The notes below the pieces were generated by a model. That model saw only the letters and a list, made by a program, of their open reading frames with translations. It did no database searches and was not told the origin of the DNA. Below are positions 47,596 to 56,554 of a DNA stretch of 64,000 bases, piece by piece (position 1 is the stretch's first letter; each line of letters opens with the position of its first letter). Origin of the DNA: an uncultured Paracoccaceae bacterium (GTDB lineage Bacteria > Pseudomonadota > Alphaproteobacteria > Rhodobacterales > Rhodobacteraceae); the NCBI GenBank assembly GCA_943787785.1, contig CALSNT010000001.1:1-64000 (forward strand). Direction: 5' to 3'. The translations under genes and the position numbers were made by a program.

Positions 47596-47961
47596 GTGAA
47601 CGCGGATGCCACTCCACTGACCAGCGACGCCCTACTGGCGGTGATTCTGAACTCGCTCGATGATGACAAGGCCGAGGATGTGGTGCAGATCGACCTGCAC
47701 GGCAAATCCGAGATGGCCGACTATATGGTCATCGCATCGGGCCGGTCCTCGCGTCAGGTGGGGGCGATTGCTGACCATCTGGTGGACCATCTGAAGCAGG
47801 ACCACGGGCGCGCGTCGCGGATCGAGGGCAAAGAAGCCGGCGACTGGGTACTGGTCGATGTCGGCGACATCGTTGTCCATCTGTTCCGCCCGGAAGTGCG
47901 CGAGTTCTATCAGCTGGAAAAAATGTGGCTGGATCCGGCTGAGGCCGCAAAGCGCGGCTGA
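47596..47961 (+). CDS. rsfS: RsfS, ribosomal silencing factor
   Basis: RsfS/Iojap family, 121 residues from GTG 47596. It binds L14 of the 50S subunit and blocks subunit joining in starvation. Typical parts are LDDDKAEDVVQIDLHGKSEMADYMVIASG-type core (about 18-46), GRSSRQVGAIAD, and the tail VHLFRPEVREFYQLEKMW. The start is uncertain. A strong AGGAGG at 47519-47524 is placed correctly for a CTG at 47533, which would add 21 residues, whereas GTG 47596 has no good ribosome site. The stop overlaps the rlmH ATG (TGATG). Confidence 0.94.
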   Translation: MNADATPLTSDALLAVILNSLDDDKAEDVVQIDLHGKSEMADYMVIASGRSSRQVGAIADHLVDHLKQDHGRASRIEGKEAGDWVLVDVGDIVVHLFRPEVREFYQLEKMWLDPAEAAKRG

Positions 47962-48431
47962 TGCGGCTGCATCTGTGCGTTGTGGGGCGCCTGCGTGCGG
48001 GTCCGGAGCGCGAGTTGATCGACGATTACCTAACCCGGTTCGACAGGACCGGGCGCGCGTTGGGACTTGGCCCGGCGACCATCACCGAAGTTGAGGATAA
48101 GAAAGGCGGCGGCATGACCGCTGAGGCTGCCCTGCTGTCACGCGCCATCCCTGATGGTGCCGTGATCTGCGCGCTTGACGAACGCGGCAAACAGATGTCT
48201 TCACCCGACTTCGCACACCAGCTCGGGCGCTGGCGCGATGACGGGCGCGGTGAACTGGCCTGCTTAATCGGTGGCGCGGACGGGCTGGATGCGTCGCTGG
48301 TTGCCAGGGCCGACCTGACATTGTCGTTGGGCCGTATGGTCTGGCCGCATATGCTGGCGCGCGTGATGCTGACAGAACAATTGTACCGTGCAGCCTCGAT
48401 CCTGGCCGGTGCGCCCTATCACCGCGCCTGA
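47961..48431 (+). CDS. rlmH: RlmH, 23S rRNA pseudouridine-1915 N3-methyltransferase
   Basis: SPOUT-class methyltransferase RlmH, 156 residues, modifying pseudouridine 1915 in helix 69 of 23S rRNA. The knotted SAM-binding part is seen in ICALDERGKQMSSPDFAHQL and CLIGGADGLDASLVARADLT-type segments, and the tail MLTEQLYRAASILAGAPYH. Overlaps rsfS by 1 bp, as is usual for this conserved pair. Confidence 0.96.
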   Translation: MRLHLCVVGRLRAGPERELIDDYLTRFDRTGRALGLGPATITEVEDKKGGGMTAEAALLSRAIPDGAVICALDERGKQMSSPDFAHQLGRWRDDGRGELACLIGGADGLDASLVARADLTLSLGRMVWPHMLARVMLTEQLYRAASILAGAPYHRA

Positions 48432-48504
48432 ATAGCCCTGATCCGGTTGCCCACGGACCGGCGCCGCCTTAGATTGTTATGAATACCACCCGGAGCCGCC
48501 GCAC

Positions 48505-50025
48505 ATGACCACCCCGAAACCTGTCGTTCTGTGCATTCTCGACGGATGGGGCCTGCGCGACGACGCCGAAGCGAACGCTCCGGTTCTGGCAAACACGCCG
48601 ACATTTGACCGGATTATGGCGACCTGCCCCCACGCGACTCTGATCACCCACGGTCCCGACGTCGGCCTGCCGACCGGGCAGATGGGAAATTCTGAAGTGG
48701 GCCATACCAATATCGGCGCAGGCCGTGTGGTGGCGATGGACCTCGGTCAGATTGGCCTCGCAATCGAGGATGGCAGTTTTTTCGAGAACACCGAACTGCT
48801 CGACTTCATCGAGGCGTTAAAGACCACAGGTGGGACGGCGCATCTGTTCGGGGTTGTCTCGGATGGCGGAGTTCATGGGCATCTGGACCACATCGTTGCG
48901 GCGGCTGAGGCGATCACGGGCGAAGGCGTACCGGCTGCAATTCATGCAATCACCGACGGGCGCGATGTGGCTCCAACATCTGGCGCAGAATTCATTGCTG
49001 AGCTGTCCCGGAAGCTGCCCGAGGGTGCGCGGATCGAAACCGTCTCGGGGCGCTATTTTGCGATGGATCGGGACAACCGCTGGGACAGGGTGCAGCGCGC
49101 CTACGATGCGATCATTCGCGGTCGCGCCGACCATGTCGCGGCATTTGCCAGACAGGCCGTTGCCGATGCCTATGCGCGCAAAGAAACCGATGAATTCGTC
49201 GCGCCAACTTTGATCGGCGACTACGATGGTGCGAAGGACGAAGATGGGTTCTTCTGCCTGAACTTTCGGGCCGATCGGGCGCGTGAAATCCTTAGCGCTA
49301 TTGGTGAGCCGGGCTTTGAAGCATTCGACACCGGCCCGCGCCCGCACTGGGTCGCTTTGCTTGGCTTGGTCGACTACTCGGAAGTCCACAACGGCTTCAT
49401 GGCGACGATGTATCCCAAGGGAAGCATTGAAAACACGCTAGGGTCCTGGGTCGCGCAGAAAGGGTTGCGCCAGTTTCGCATTGCCGAGACTGAGAAATAT
49501 CCGCACGTAACCTTTTTCCTGAACGGCGGCATGGAGACGGCCGAGGCCGGAGAGGTGCGCTATATGGCGCAGTCACCGGATGTGGCGACTTATGATTTGC
49601 AGCCAGAGATGTCGTCGGGCGAGGTTACTGACCATCTGGTGGCGGCGATTGGCGAGGGCTATGACCTGATCGTCGTGAATTATGCCAATCCGGATATGGT
49701 CGGTCACACCGGTGATCTTAAGGCTGCGATCAGGGCGTGTGAGGCAGTGGATCAGGGGATGGCTCGCGTCGTGGAAGCGCTGAAAGCTGTGGGCGGCGCG
49801 ATGGTCCTGACGGCGGACCACGGAAATTGTGAGACCATGATCGACCCTGAAACCGGCGGGCCGCACACCTCTCACACGACGAACCCGGTGCCGGTGGCGC
49901 TGATTGGTGGGCCGGATGGGGCGACACTTCGGTCAGGCAGGCTGGCTGATCTGGCACCGACGCTTCTGGCGCTGATGGGGTTGGAGAAACCCAGCCAGAT
50001 GACTGGCGAAAGTCTGATCGGATGA
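48505..50025 (+). CDS. gpmI: GpmI, 2,3-bisphosphoglycerate-independent phosphoglycerate mutase
   Basis: Metal-dependent phosphoglycerate mutase of the alkaline phosphatase superfamily, 506 residues, supplying 2-phosphoglycerate to enolase. The first metal site is LCILDGWGLRDD (about 10-21). The phospho-serine is in GQMGNSEVGHTNIGAGR (Ser about 65). Further marks are the DGRDVAPTSG, DRDNRWDRV, and C-terminal VNYANPDMVGHTGD and TADHGNCETM. It overlaps envC by 4 bp (ATGA). The cell thus makes both upper- and lower-glycolytic enzymes within this window (fbaB, gpmI, eno). Confidence 0.97.
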   Translation: MTTPKPVVLCILDGWGLRDDAEANAPVLANTPTFDRIMATCPHATLITHGPDVGLPTGQMGNSEVGHTNIGAGRVVAMDLGQIGLAIEDGSFFENTELLDFIEALKTTGGTAHLFGVVSDGGVHGHLDHIVAAAEAITGEGVPAAIHAITDGRDVAPTSGAEFIAELSRKLPEGARIETVSGRYFAMDRDNRWDRVQRAYDAIIRGRADHVAAFARQAVADAYARKETDEFVAPTLIGDYDGAKDEDGFFCLNFRADRAREILSAIGEPGFEAFDTGPRPHWVALLGLVDYSEVHNGFMATMYPKGSIENTLGSWVAQKGLRQFRIAETEKYPHVTFFLNGGMETAEAGEVRYMAQSPDVATYDLQPEMSSGEVTDHLVAAIGEGYDLIVVNYANPDMVGHTGDLKAAIRACEAVDQGMARVVEALKAVGGAMVLTADHGNCETMIDPETGGPHTSHTTNPVPVALIGGPDGATLRSGRLADLAPTLLALMGLEKPSQMTGESLIG

Positions 50026-51158
50026 GGGCGGCCGCGGCATTGTTCGCATTTGTGCTGGCGGTGCCAGTTGCCGCGTCTGCGCAGAACAATGCCGCAACCG
50101 CTGCGCGGGCTGCGGTGGATCAACTGGACCGTGCCGCCGCTTCATTGAACGCGGCCCGAGAGGCACCGGATCGTGTGGCGGCACTGACGCGTACGGTGGC
50201 CGCCTATGAGGCCGGACTGGCAGCGCTGCGCGAAGGCATTCGCGATGTTGCCGCTCAAGAACGAGCTCTGAAATCCGGGCTGGCTGCGGACAGCCAGAAG
50301 CTGTCGCGTTTACTTGGCGTGCTGCAAACCCTGCAATCGGCGCCGGAAACGACGCTGCTGCTGCATCCTTCGGGTCCGCTGGATACCTTGCATGCGGGCA
50401 TGCTGCTGTCGGATATGACGCCGGGTTTGCGCCGTGAGTTAGACACGCTGAAGCTTCAACTGGCCGATGTGGCGACGCTGCGCAGCTTGCAGGAGAGTGC
50501 TGCGGACAAGCTCACAGAGGGGCTGGAAGGGGTTCGCGCGGCGCGCACAGCCCTGGGGCAAGCCGTGGATGAGCGTGGTGACTTGCCACGCCGCCTGGTG
50601 GACGATCCTGTCGCTCTGGCCGCCCTTGCCCAGAGCGCTGATACGCTCGAAGGGTTTGCGACCGCTTTGCGTGAAGCGGATGCAAAGAAGCAGCCACGCC
50701 CCGCGCCGCGCGCCTTTGCCGCGGCGCGCGGAACGCTGCCGATGCCGGTCGACGGCACAGTTATCCGCGCCTCGGGCGAGGCAGATGCCGCCGGAATTGC
50801 CCGCCCCGGATTGTTGATTGCGACTGCCCCCAGCGCCCTTGTGTCCGCACCCTGGCAGGCGACAATCCGCTATCAAGGGCCGCTGCTGGACTACAAAAAC
50901 GTGATGGTGCTTGAACCCTCAAGGGGTTTTCTATTGGTGCTTGCGGGGCTTGATACAGTGTATGGCCGGGTCGGCGATGTCCTGCCTCAGGGCACCGCGT
51001 TGGGGTTGATGGGTGGTTCGACCGACACGAATAAGGATTTGACGGCTCCGTTGACGCAAAGCGGTGGTCAGGAGCGGACAGAAACGCTTTATATGGAACT
51101 AAGGCAGGGCGACGACCCGGTGGATCCCGCCACCTGGTTCGCCCTCGGCAGGGAGTAG
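50022..51158 (+). CDS. EnvC-like murein hydrolase activator with degenerate LytM domain
   Basis: Periplasmic EnvC-type protein, 378 residues. Signal peptide residues 1-20 (AVPVAASAQ), long coiled coil (about 25-215, rich in Ala/Arg/Leu), then a C-terminal LytM/M23 fold (about 240-375; LPMPVDGTVIRASG, APWQATIRYQGPLLDYKNVM). The zinc ligands of active LytM proteases are missing: the usual His-rich positions read VLEPSRG, LAGL and LYMELR. So it should not cut peptidoglycan but activate an amidase, as EnvC does in E. coli. It overlaps gpmI by 4 bp and precedes ctpA by 9 bp, a conserved order in this group. Confidence 0.9.
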   Translation: MRAAAALFAFVLAVPVAASAQNNAATAARAAVDQLDRAAASLNAAREAPDRVAALTRTVAAYEAGLAALREGIRDVAAQERALKSGLAADSQKLSRLLGVLQTLQSAPETTLLLHPSGPLDTLHAGMLLSDMTPGLRRELDTLKLQLADVATLRSLQESAADKLTEGLEGVRAARTALGQAVDERGDLPRRLVDDPVALAALAQSADTLEGFATALREADAKKQPRPAPRAFAAARGTLPMPVDGTVIRASGEADAAGIARPGLLIATAPSALVSAPWQATIRYQGPLLDYKNVMVLEPSRGFLLVLAGLDTVYGRVGDVLPQGTALGLMGGSTDTNKDLTAPLTQSGGQERTETLYMELRQGDDPVDPATWFALGRE

Positions 51159-51167
51159 GACAACAAG

Positions 51168-52511
51168 ATGAAAAAATTCGCATTCGCGGTGATCGGTGGC
51201 GTGTTGGGCGGCGCGGTTCTGACCACGCAGGTCGCAGGCCCTCTGATCGCGCAGGAAACTGAACGCAAGACCAGCGTTTATGAGCAACTTGACCTGTTCG
51301 GCGATATTTTCGAGCGTATCCGCGCGCAGTATGTTGAGGAAGTGGACGAAGGTGCGCTGATCGAAGCCGCGATTGACGGCATGCTGACGTCGCTTGATCC
51401 GCACTCCAGTTACCTTTCTCCGGATGATGCGGCGGACATGCGCGTGCAGACACGCGGGTCCTTCGGCGGCCTCGGAATCGAGGTAACGCAGGAAGAGGGC
51501 TTCGTGAAAGTCGTCTCTCCTATCGACGATACGCCAGCTGATGCCGCTGGCGTCGAAGCGGGCGATTTCATCACCCATGTGGATGGCGAAAGCGTGCTGG
51601 GCCTGACGCTGGACGAAGCGGTCGAGATGATGCGCGGTCCGGTGGGCTCCGAGATCATCATCACACTGGTGCGCGAAGGTGTGGACGATCCGTTCGATAT
51701 TTCGATCATCCGCGACACCATCAAGCTGACCGCCGTGCGGACACGCACCGAAGGCGAATCCGTGGTGTTGCGCGTGACCACTTTCAACGACCAAACCTAT
51801 CCCAATCTGGAAGACGGGCTGAATGAACAGGTCGAAGAGGCCGGTGGCATCGACAGTGTCAACGGCTTCATTCTGGACCTGCGCAACAACCCAGGTGGCC
51901 TGTTGACCCAGGCAATCAAGGTTTCGGACGCCTTCCTTGATGCCGGAGAGATCGTCTCGACCCGTGGGCGCGATCCCAGCGATGGCGAGCGCAGCAACGC
52001 CACGCCAGGGGATCTGGCGCAGGGCAAGCCGATCGTCGTGCTGATCAACGGCGGTTCGGCGTCGGCTTCCGAGATCGTGGCCGGAGCGTTGCAGGATCAT
52101 CGCCGGGCCATCGTGGTGGGCACAAAGTCATTCGGTAAGGGCTCGGTTCAGACCGTGATGCCGCTCAGGGGCGATGGCGCGATGCGCCTGACAACGGCGC
52201 GTTATTATACGCCGTCTGGCCGCTCGATTCAGGCGCTTGGCGTGTCTCCGGACATCGTGGTCGCCCAGCCGCCGCGCCAGCCAGATGCTGCCGCTGAAGA
52301 GGACGAGGCCGAAGCCGCGCGTCAGCGCAGTGAGGCCGATCTGCGTGGGTCGCTCGACAATGACTCGATCAGCGAAGATGAGCGCCAGATTATTCTGGAC
52401 GAGCAGGCAGCGGCGGAAGATGCAGCCAAGCTGCGCGACGAGGACTTCCAGTTGGCGTATGCGATCGATCTGCTGAAAGGCCTTTCAGCAATCGAGAGCG
52501 CCGCCGAGTAA
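51168..52511 (+). CDS. ctpA: S41-family C-terminal processing peptidase (CtpA)
   Basis: Carboxyl-terminal processing protease, 447 residues, exported (signal or anchor in residues 1-27). It contains a PDZ domain (about 85-165; RGSFGGLGIEVTQEEGFVKV), and the S41 catalytic core with Ser in GGSASASEIVAGAL (about 300-313) and Lys in VGTKSFGKGSVQTV (about 325-338). A charged, Glu/Ala-rich C-terminal extension (about 368-430) is probably coiled. It lies 9 bp after envC; in other alphaproteobacteria this pair links proteolysis to control of cell-wall hydrolases. A terminator follows. Confidence 0.95.
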   Translation: MKKFAFAVIGGVLGGAVLTTQVAGPLIAQETERKTSVYEQLDLFGDIFERIRAQYVEEVDEGALIEAAIDGMLTSLDPHSSYLSPDDAADMRVQTRGSFGGLGIEVTQEEGFVKVVSPIDDTPADAAGVEAGDFITHVDGESVLGLTLDEAVEMMRGPVGSEIIITLVREGVDDPFDISIIRDTIKLTAVRTRTEGESVVLRVTTFNDQTYPNLEDGLNEQVEEAGGIDSVNGFILDLRNNPGGLLTQAIKVSDAFLDAGEIVSTRGRDPSDGERSNATPGDLAQGKPIVVLINGGSASASEIVAGALQDHRRAIVVGTKSFGKGSVQTVMPLRGDGAMRLTTARYYTPSGRSIQALGVSPDIVVAQPPRQPDAAAEEDEAEAARQRSEADLRGSLDNDSISEDERQIILDEQAAAEDAAKLRDEDFQLAYAIDLLKGLSAIESAAE

Positions 52512-52556
52512 GTCGACAGCGAATGCGCAGCGCGTCGATCGTATCGCAGAACAATG

Positions 52557-52590
52557 AAACGGGGCGGGCCATGGATGGCTTGCCCCGTTT
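52557..52590 (+). terminator. ctpA: Terminator-like hairpin after ctpA
   Basis: AAACGGGGC (52557-52565) pairs perfectly with GCCCCGTTT (52582-52590), with further inner GGCC/GGCT pairing. The 3' arm ends in a short T-run. It separates ctpA from rppH and partly overlaps an alternative upstream ATG of rppH (52594). Confidence 0.7.
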
Positions 52591-52605
52591 GCCATGGTCG
52601 CACCC

Positions 52606-53085
52606 ATGACCCCGGACCAGATTGCGCGTCTGCCGTATCGCCCCTGCGTAGGGGTCGTTCTTGCACGCCCGGACGGCCGTATTTTCGGAGGAGAGCGGAT
52701 CGACTCACCCGGAGCCTGGCAGATGCCTCAAGGCGGGGTCGATCCAGGCGAGGGCGCGCGCGACGCCGCGCTGCGCGAACTGCGCGAAGAGACCGGATTG
52801 TCCGCGCAAAGTGTTTCTGTCGAACAAAAATCGTCCGATTGGTTGACCTACGATCTGCCGGTAGATCTTGTCCCGGTGCTGTGGAAGGGTCGGTTTCGCG
52901 GTCAAAAGCAGCGCTGGTTCCTTATGCGCTACGATGGCCCCGACGAAGCGATCGATATTTCCGGACCACCAGCGGAATTCGCGCGCTGGAAGTGGATGAC
53001 GCCGGACGAGATGTTGGCCAGCATTGTGCCGTTCAAGCACGCCGTCTATGCACACGTTCTGGGTGAGTTTGCCCCAAAACTCTGA
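52606..53085 (+). CDS. rppH: RppH, RNA pyrophosphohydrolase
   Basis: Nudix hydrolase RppH, 159 residues from ATG 52606 (MTPDQIARLPYRPCVG, the usual family start; an ATG at 52594 would add four residues). It removes pyrophosphate from 5'-triphosphate mRNA ends and so starts RNA decay. Nudix box GGVDPGEGARDAALRELREE (about 45-64) is complete. WLTYDLP and a QKQRWFLMRYDG segment are typical RppH. It follows the ctpA terminator and is likely expressed from its own promoter or by read-through. Confidence 0.94.
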   Translation: MTPDQIARLPYRPCVGVVLARPDGRIFGGERIDSPGAWQMPQGGVDPGEGARDAALRELREETGLSAQSVSVEQKSSDWLTYDLPVDLVPVLWKGRFRGQKQRWFLMRYDGPDEAIDISGPPAEFARWKWMTPDEMLASIVPFKHAVYAHVLGEFAPKL

Positions 53086-53112
53086 GGCTTCCCCAGCGCC
53101 GGACGTTCCGGT

Positions 53113-53979
53113 ATGGACGCCGCCATGAGTAACTCAAAAACCAACAGCCGCGCCGTCGGACTAGATCTGAGCCTAGGGGTGATCCGCTGGCTGACCGGGC
53201 ATGAAAATCTGCACTACGGGCTGTGGGATGGGCTGGAGGTCACCGCCGAAAACCTGGGTCGTGCGCAAAAGGCCTATACCGACCTGTTGTTTGACCAGCT
53301 GCCGGAAGGGTCGTTGCGCATTCTCGACATCGGTGGCGGTGCCGGAGAGACTGCAGCGCGCCTGCTGGCACTGGGTCATAGCGTCGAGATCGTCATCCCT
53401 TCGGAACAACTGGCCGAGCGCTGCCGGGCCAATGCTCCGGGGGCGACAGTGCACGAATGTCGGTTCGAAGACTTTACAGGCGAAGGGCCTTACGACCTGT
53501 GCCTGTTCTCGGAGAGTTTTCAGTACATCGCGCTGGATTATGGTCTGAAACGCTGTCTCGATCTGCTGGTTCCGGGAGGGCAGGTTCTGCTCGCCGATTG
53601 CTTCCGCACAGGGGATGAGCGCACGGCTGACGGCAAGCGTGCGACCGGCGGCGGCCATAAGATTGAACGGTTCCGCGATGAGTTGGAGGGTCTGCCGTAC
53701 ACTCTGCTGCATGAGGCGGACATTACTGAGCGGGTCGCACCCTCGATCGATCTTGAACAGGCGTTCTACAATGTCCTTGGCAGTGGATTTTCTATGGTAC
53801 AGGCGAATTTTAGCGCGCGTAAGCCGAAAACCCACTGGCTGCTGGACCGCATTGCTCGTCTGGTGGTGAATAAGAAGCGGCGGGCCAGTCTGCATCTGCG
53901 GTTCATGGAGCAGGCCCGCTCGTCGGAGGTGTTTTGCCGAAACAACCGTTATCTTATGATTGCGCTCCGAGCGCCCTGA
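53113..53979 (+). CDS. SAM-dependent class I methyltransferase
   Basis: Methyltransferase of 288 residues. SAM-binding motif I is LRILDIGGGAGETA (about 68-81), with an acidic residue in VEIVIPSEQL and LCLFSESFQYIALDYG (about 130-145) as motif IV/post-II. The N-terminus HENLHYGLWDG recalls small-molecule or sterol/ubiquinone-type methyltransferases. C-terminal KKRRASLHLRFMEQA is basic. The substrate is unknown. A second ATG at 53125 is possible. Its 3' end overlaps the next gene by 46 bp. Confidence 0.85.
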   Translation: MDAAMSNSKTNSRAVGLDLSLGVIRWLTGHENLHYGLWDGLEVTAENLGRAQKAYTDLLFDQLPEGSLRILDIGGGAGETAARLLALGHSVEIVIPSEQLAERCRANAPGATVHECRFEDFTGEGPYDLCLFSESFQYIALDYGLKRCLDLLVPGGQVLLADCFRTGDERTADGKRATGGGHKIERFRDELEGLPYTLLHEADITERVAPSIDLEQAFYNVLGSGFSMVQANFSARKPKTHWLLDRIARLVVNKKRRASLHLRFMEQARSSEVFCRNNRYLMIALRAP

Positions 53980-54449
53980 TCTGGGCACTTGTTGTTGCCA
54001 TTCTTGCCCAGCCTGCGAGTGCTCTGTCTTGCATGCGCCCTGACCCGATGCGCAGCTTCGATCAGGCGGCGAGTGCGCGTGAGGCATATGTGGTGCTTTA
54101 TGGCCGCTTTGCATTTGATCCGGGCTTGCTGCCAAAACGCACCGGTTCGGAAAACTTCGCACCCAATGACGTTACCGAAGTTCCGGCCAGGTTTGTCGGC
54201 AACGGTCTGACGCCGCGCGGTTTCACGGTGCCGGTGGTGCGCGATGTGACGCTGCGGTTTGAATGTTTGGGCCCGTGGTGCGGGTCGGGTGTGCCGGATG
54301 TTCTGACCCTCGCATTTGTCGAAAAAATTGGTGCTGATTACGCCCTGACGATCGGACCCTGTCGCGCGCAGATGTTTGATAATCCGGAAACGAAAGTGCT
54401 GGCCAGCATGGCCGTCTGTATGGCGCAGGGTGTCTGCCCGACACAGTAA
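53934..54449 (+). CDS. Small exported protein, function unknown
   Basis: Predicted exported protein of about 171 residues starting at TTG 53934, inside the end of the methyltransferase gene. The signal peptide (ALIWALVVAILAQPASA, about 14-30) supports a start near here. The mature protein begins LSCMRPDPMRSFDQA and has six cysteines (for example FECLGPWCGSG, CRAQMF, VCMAQGVC), suggesting disulfides. I know similar conserved secreted proteins of the group but no function. Placement after a methyltransferase is not informative. Confidence 0.65.
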   Translation: MPKQPLSYDCAPSALIWALVVAILAQPASALSCMRPDPMRSFDQAASAREAYVVLYGRFAFDPGLLPKRTGSENFAPNDVTEVPARFVGNGLTPRGFTVPVVRDVTLRFECLGPWCGSGVPDVLTLAFVEKIGADYALTIGPCRAQMFDNPETKVLASMAVCMAQGVCPTQ

Positions 54450-54480
54450 CGCCAATCTTGCCAAATCAGTCAGCCATGAG

Positions 54481-54526
54481 ATTGATGGTGGCGTTTTGTC
54501 GGTATTGATGGTGGCGTTTTGTCGGT
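54481..54526 (+). repeat. Exact 23-bp tandem duplication upstream of cytochrome c'
   Basis: The unit ATTGATGGTGGCGTTTTGTC plus GGT occurs twice head to tail (54481-54503, 54504-54526) without mismatch. It lies 84 bp before the cytochrome c' start, in a 160-bp intergenic space. It could be a double operator or a recent slippage event. Confidence 0.85.
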
Positions 54527-54609
54527 TGGCGCATCTTACGAAATAGTGAGTTCCCGGATTTTTGGATGTCGTATAGAAGCACCGGGACGCAATTTGGGAA
54601 GCCTGTCGA

Positions 54610-55035
54610 ATGAAGCAAGCGTGTGTGATTTTGATGTGCATAGGGGTAGCGACGGCCGCCTTGGCGCACACCGGCGTAAAGAATGCAGCCGTCAAGGCGC
54701 GGATGGAGGGGATGTCGCGACTGGCAGCACATGCCAAGGTGTTGGGCACGGGGCTCAGGACCGGTGCTTCGCAAGCCGAAATGACCGCCGCCGCAGCGGC
54801 GTTGCGCCATGAGGCCGGGACAATTGCGACGCTGTTTATGCCACAGGAAGACGATCCAAAGTCCGAAGCACGCGCGGCGATCTGGGCGAATTGGTCTGAT
54901 TTCAAAGCCCGCTCGGATGCACTTGTCGAAGCGTCAGCGGTGGCTCAGGCCGCGACCACGCCGGCGGAATTGAACGTCGCATTCCGCCGGGTCGGCGCTG
55001 CCTGCTCCGCCTGTCACAAGGTTTACCGTGACTAA
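54610..55035 (+). CDS. Cytochrome c' family haem protein
   Basis: Exported c-type cytochrome of the c' (CytC_2) family, 141 residues. Signal peptide (about 1-20, ending AALAH), four-helix bundle, and a single haem motif at the C-terminus, CSACHKVYRD (about 131-140), as in cytochromes c'. No ligand Met can be assigned by eye; HAKVLG may lie near it. Such proteins bind NO or act in electron transfer. It is 365 bp from adhI with the small I78 gene between, and related cytochromes accompany formaldehyde oxidation genes in some relatives. A 23-bp tandem duplication lies upstream. Confidence 0.88.
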   Translation: MKQACVILMCIGVATAALAHTGVKNAAVKARMEGMSRLAAHAKVLGTGLRTGASQAEMTAAAAALRHEAGTIATLFMPQEDDPKSEARAAIWANWSDFKARSDALVEASAVAQAATTPAELNVAFRRVGAACSACHKVYRD

Positions 55036-55036
55036 G

Positions 55037-55315
55037 TCAGCCGCAATAAGCTTCCGTCAGCAGCCCGTCGCCATCGACCACCAAATTGAGCCGCGCCGCA
55101 CTGAAATCTGCCGTAACCGCGTCGCCGGGGCGGATCACGCGCGTCTCGGCGCTACGTTCGGCATCTCCCGCGTCATCGATATGGATGCCCAGAGGAAACA
55201 AGTCGGCGCCGCATGTGTCGGGCGCGTTATCCTCGACAATTTCAATTGCCTCGTCGCGCGCGCAGCCAGCAAGCACCGTCGCCGCTACAATCAACCCACA
55301 CCACGCTGTTTTCAC
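55037..55315 (-). CDS. I78-family peptidase inhibitor-like lipoprotein
   Basis: Small lipoprotein, 92 residues from the GTG at 55315 (start chosen because it gives a clean lipoprotein signal). Lipobox LAGC at about residues 14-17. The mature part, DTCGADLF near residue 33, [20 protein letters not shown] and LTEAYCG at the end, matches the I78 peptidase inhibitor pattern with two conserved cysteines. It ends 1 bp from the cytochrome c' stop (convergent) and is divergent from adhI, whose promoter lies in the shared 85-bp gap. Target protease unknown. Confidence 0.8.
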   Translation of the reverse strand: MKTAWCGLIVAATVLAGCARDEAIEIVEDNAPDTCGADLFPLGIHIDDAGDAERSAETRVIRPGDAVTADFSAARLNLVVDGDGLLTEAYCG

Positions 55316-55400
55316 CAGACTTCCCCCTGTTCGGACCCGTTGCAATATCAGCCCTGATACCGCAGGTTCCGGTCACGAACAATTGCCGGAGGGAATTCAG

Positions 55401-56513
55401 ATGCGGACACGTGCAGCAGTCGCGATCGAGGCGGGCAAACCGCTGGAGATCATGGAAGTGAACCTCGACGGCCCGAAGGCGGGTGAGGTGTTGGTCGAGA
55501 TTATGGCCACCGGCATTTGCCACACGGATGAATTCACTCTGTCGGGCGCGGACCCCGAGGGGATGTTCCCCGCCATTCTGGGCCATGAAGGGGCCGGTGT
55601 GGTGGTCGAGGTCGGCGAGGGTGTCACGACGCTGAAAAAGGGCGACCACGTGATCCCGCTTTATACGCCGGAGTGCCGGACGTGTGAGTATTGCCTGAAC
55701 CCGAAAACCAACCTGTGCCAGGCGATCCGCTCGACCCAGGGGGCGGGGGTGATGCCCGACGGGACCAGCCGGTTCACAACGCTCGATGGCGACCCGATTT
55801 TGCACTACATGGGCTGCTCGACGTTTGCGAACCACACCGTGCTGCCCGAGATTGCCCTGGCCAAAGTGCGCGAGGACGCTCCGTTTGATAAGATTTGCTA
55901 CATTGGGTGTGGCGTGACGACGGGCATTGGCGCAGTGATAAACACCGCCAAGGTCGAGATCGGGAGCCGCGCGATTGTCTTCGGTTTGGGCGGTATCGGA
56001 CTGAATGTCGTGCAGGGCCTGCGGCTGGCCGGGGCGGATCAGATCGTTGGCGTTGATCTGAATGACGACAAGAAGGCGATGGCCGAGCAATTCGGGATGA
56101 CCGATTTCGTAAACCCGTCCGAGGTCGACGGCGATCTGGTCGGCCATCTGGTCGAGCTGACCGGCGGCGGCGGCGACTATACTTTTGACGCCACCGGCAA
56201 CGTGCAGGTTATGCGCACCGCGCTGGAATCCGCGCACAAGGGCTGGGGCGAGTCCGTCATCATTGGCGTCGCACCCGCCGGGGCCGAAATCTCCACCCGC
56301 CCGTTCCAACTGGTCACCGGCCGCGTCTGGCGCGGCACAGCTTTCGGCGGGGCGCGGGGTCGAACAGACGTGCCGAAAATCGTCGACTGGTACATGGACG
56401 GCAAAATCGAGATCGACCCGATGATTACCCACACGATGGGTCTGGACGACATCAACAAGGGCTTCGATCTGATGCACGCGGGCGAGAGTATCCGCAGCGT
56501 GGTGGTCTACTGA
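55401..56513 (+). CDS. adhI: S-(hydroxymethyl)glutathione dehydrogenase / class III alcohol dehydrogenase
   Basis: Zinc-dependent class III alcohol dehydrogenase, 370 residues. It oxidises S-hydroxymethylglutathione (formaldehyde plus glutathione) to S-formylglutathione with NAD+. It has catalytic zinc ligands in [20 protein letters not shown] and YIGCGVTTG, the structural zinc loop [15 protein letters not shown] (about 95-109), and the NAD-binding [13 protein letters not shown] (about 195-207). The ATG at 55401 has GGAGGGA at 55388-55394. The product would be hydrolysed by the FghA encoded at 60485-61315. It is adjacent to a GNAT gene that overlaps its stop. Confidence 0.96.
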   Translation: MRTRAAVAIEAGKPLEIMEVNLDGPKAGEVLVEIMATGICHTDEFTLSGADPEGMFPAILGHEGAGVVVEVGEGVTTLKKGDHVIPLYTPECRTCEYCLNPKTNLCQAIRSTQGAGVMPDGTSRFTTLDGDPILHYMGCSTFANHTVLPEIALAKVREDAPFDKICYIGCGVTTGIGAVINTAKVEIGSRAIVFGLGGIGLNVVQGLRLAGADQIVGVDLNDDKKAMAEQFGMTDFVNPSEVDGDLVGHLVELTGGGGDYTFDATGNVQVMRTALESAHKGWGESVIIGVAPAGAEISTRPFQLVTGRVWRGTAFGGARGRTDVPKIVDWYMDGKIEIDPMITHTMGLDDINKGFDLMHAGESIRSVVVY

Positions 56514-56554
56514 ACGCGCTGACCATCCGATCTGCCGCACCTGACGACGGTGCG

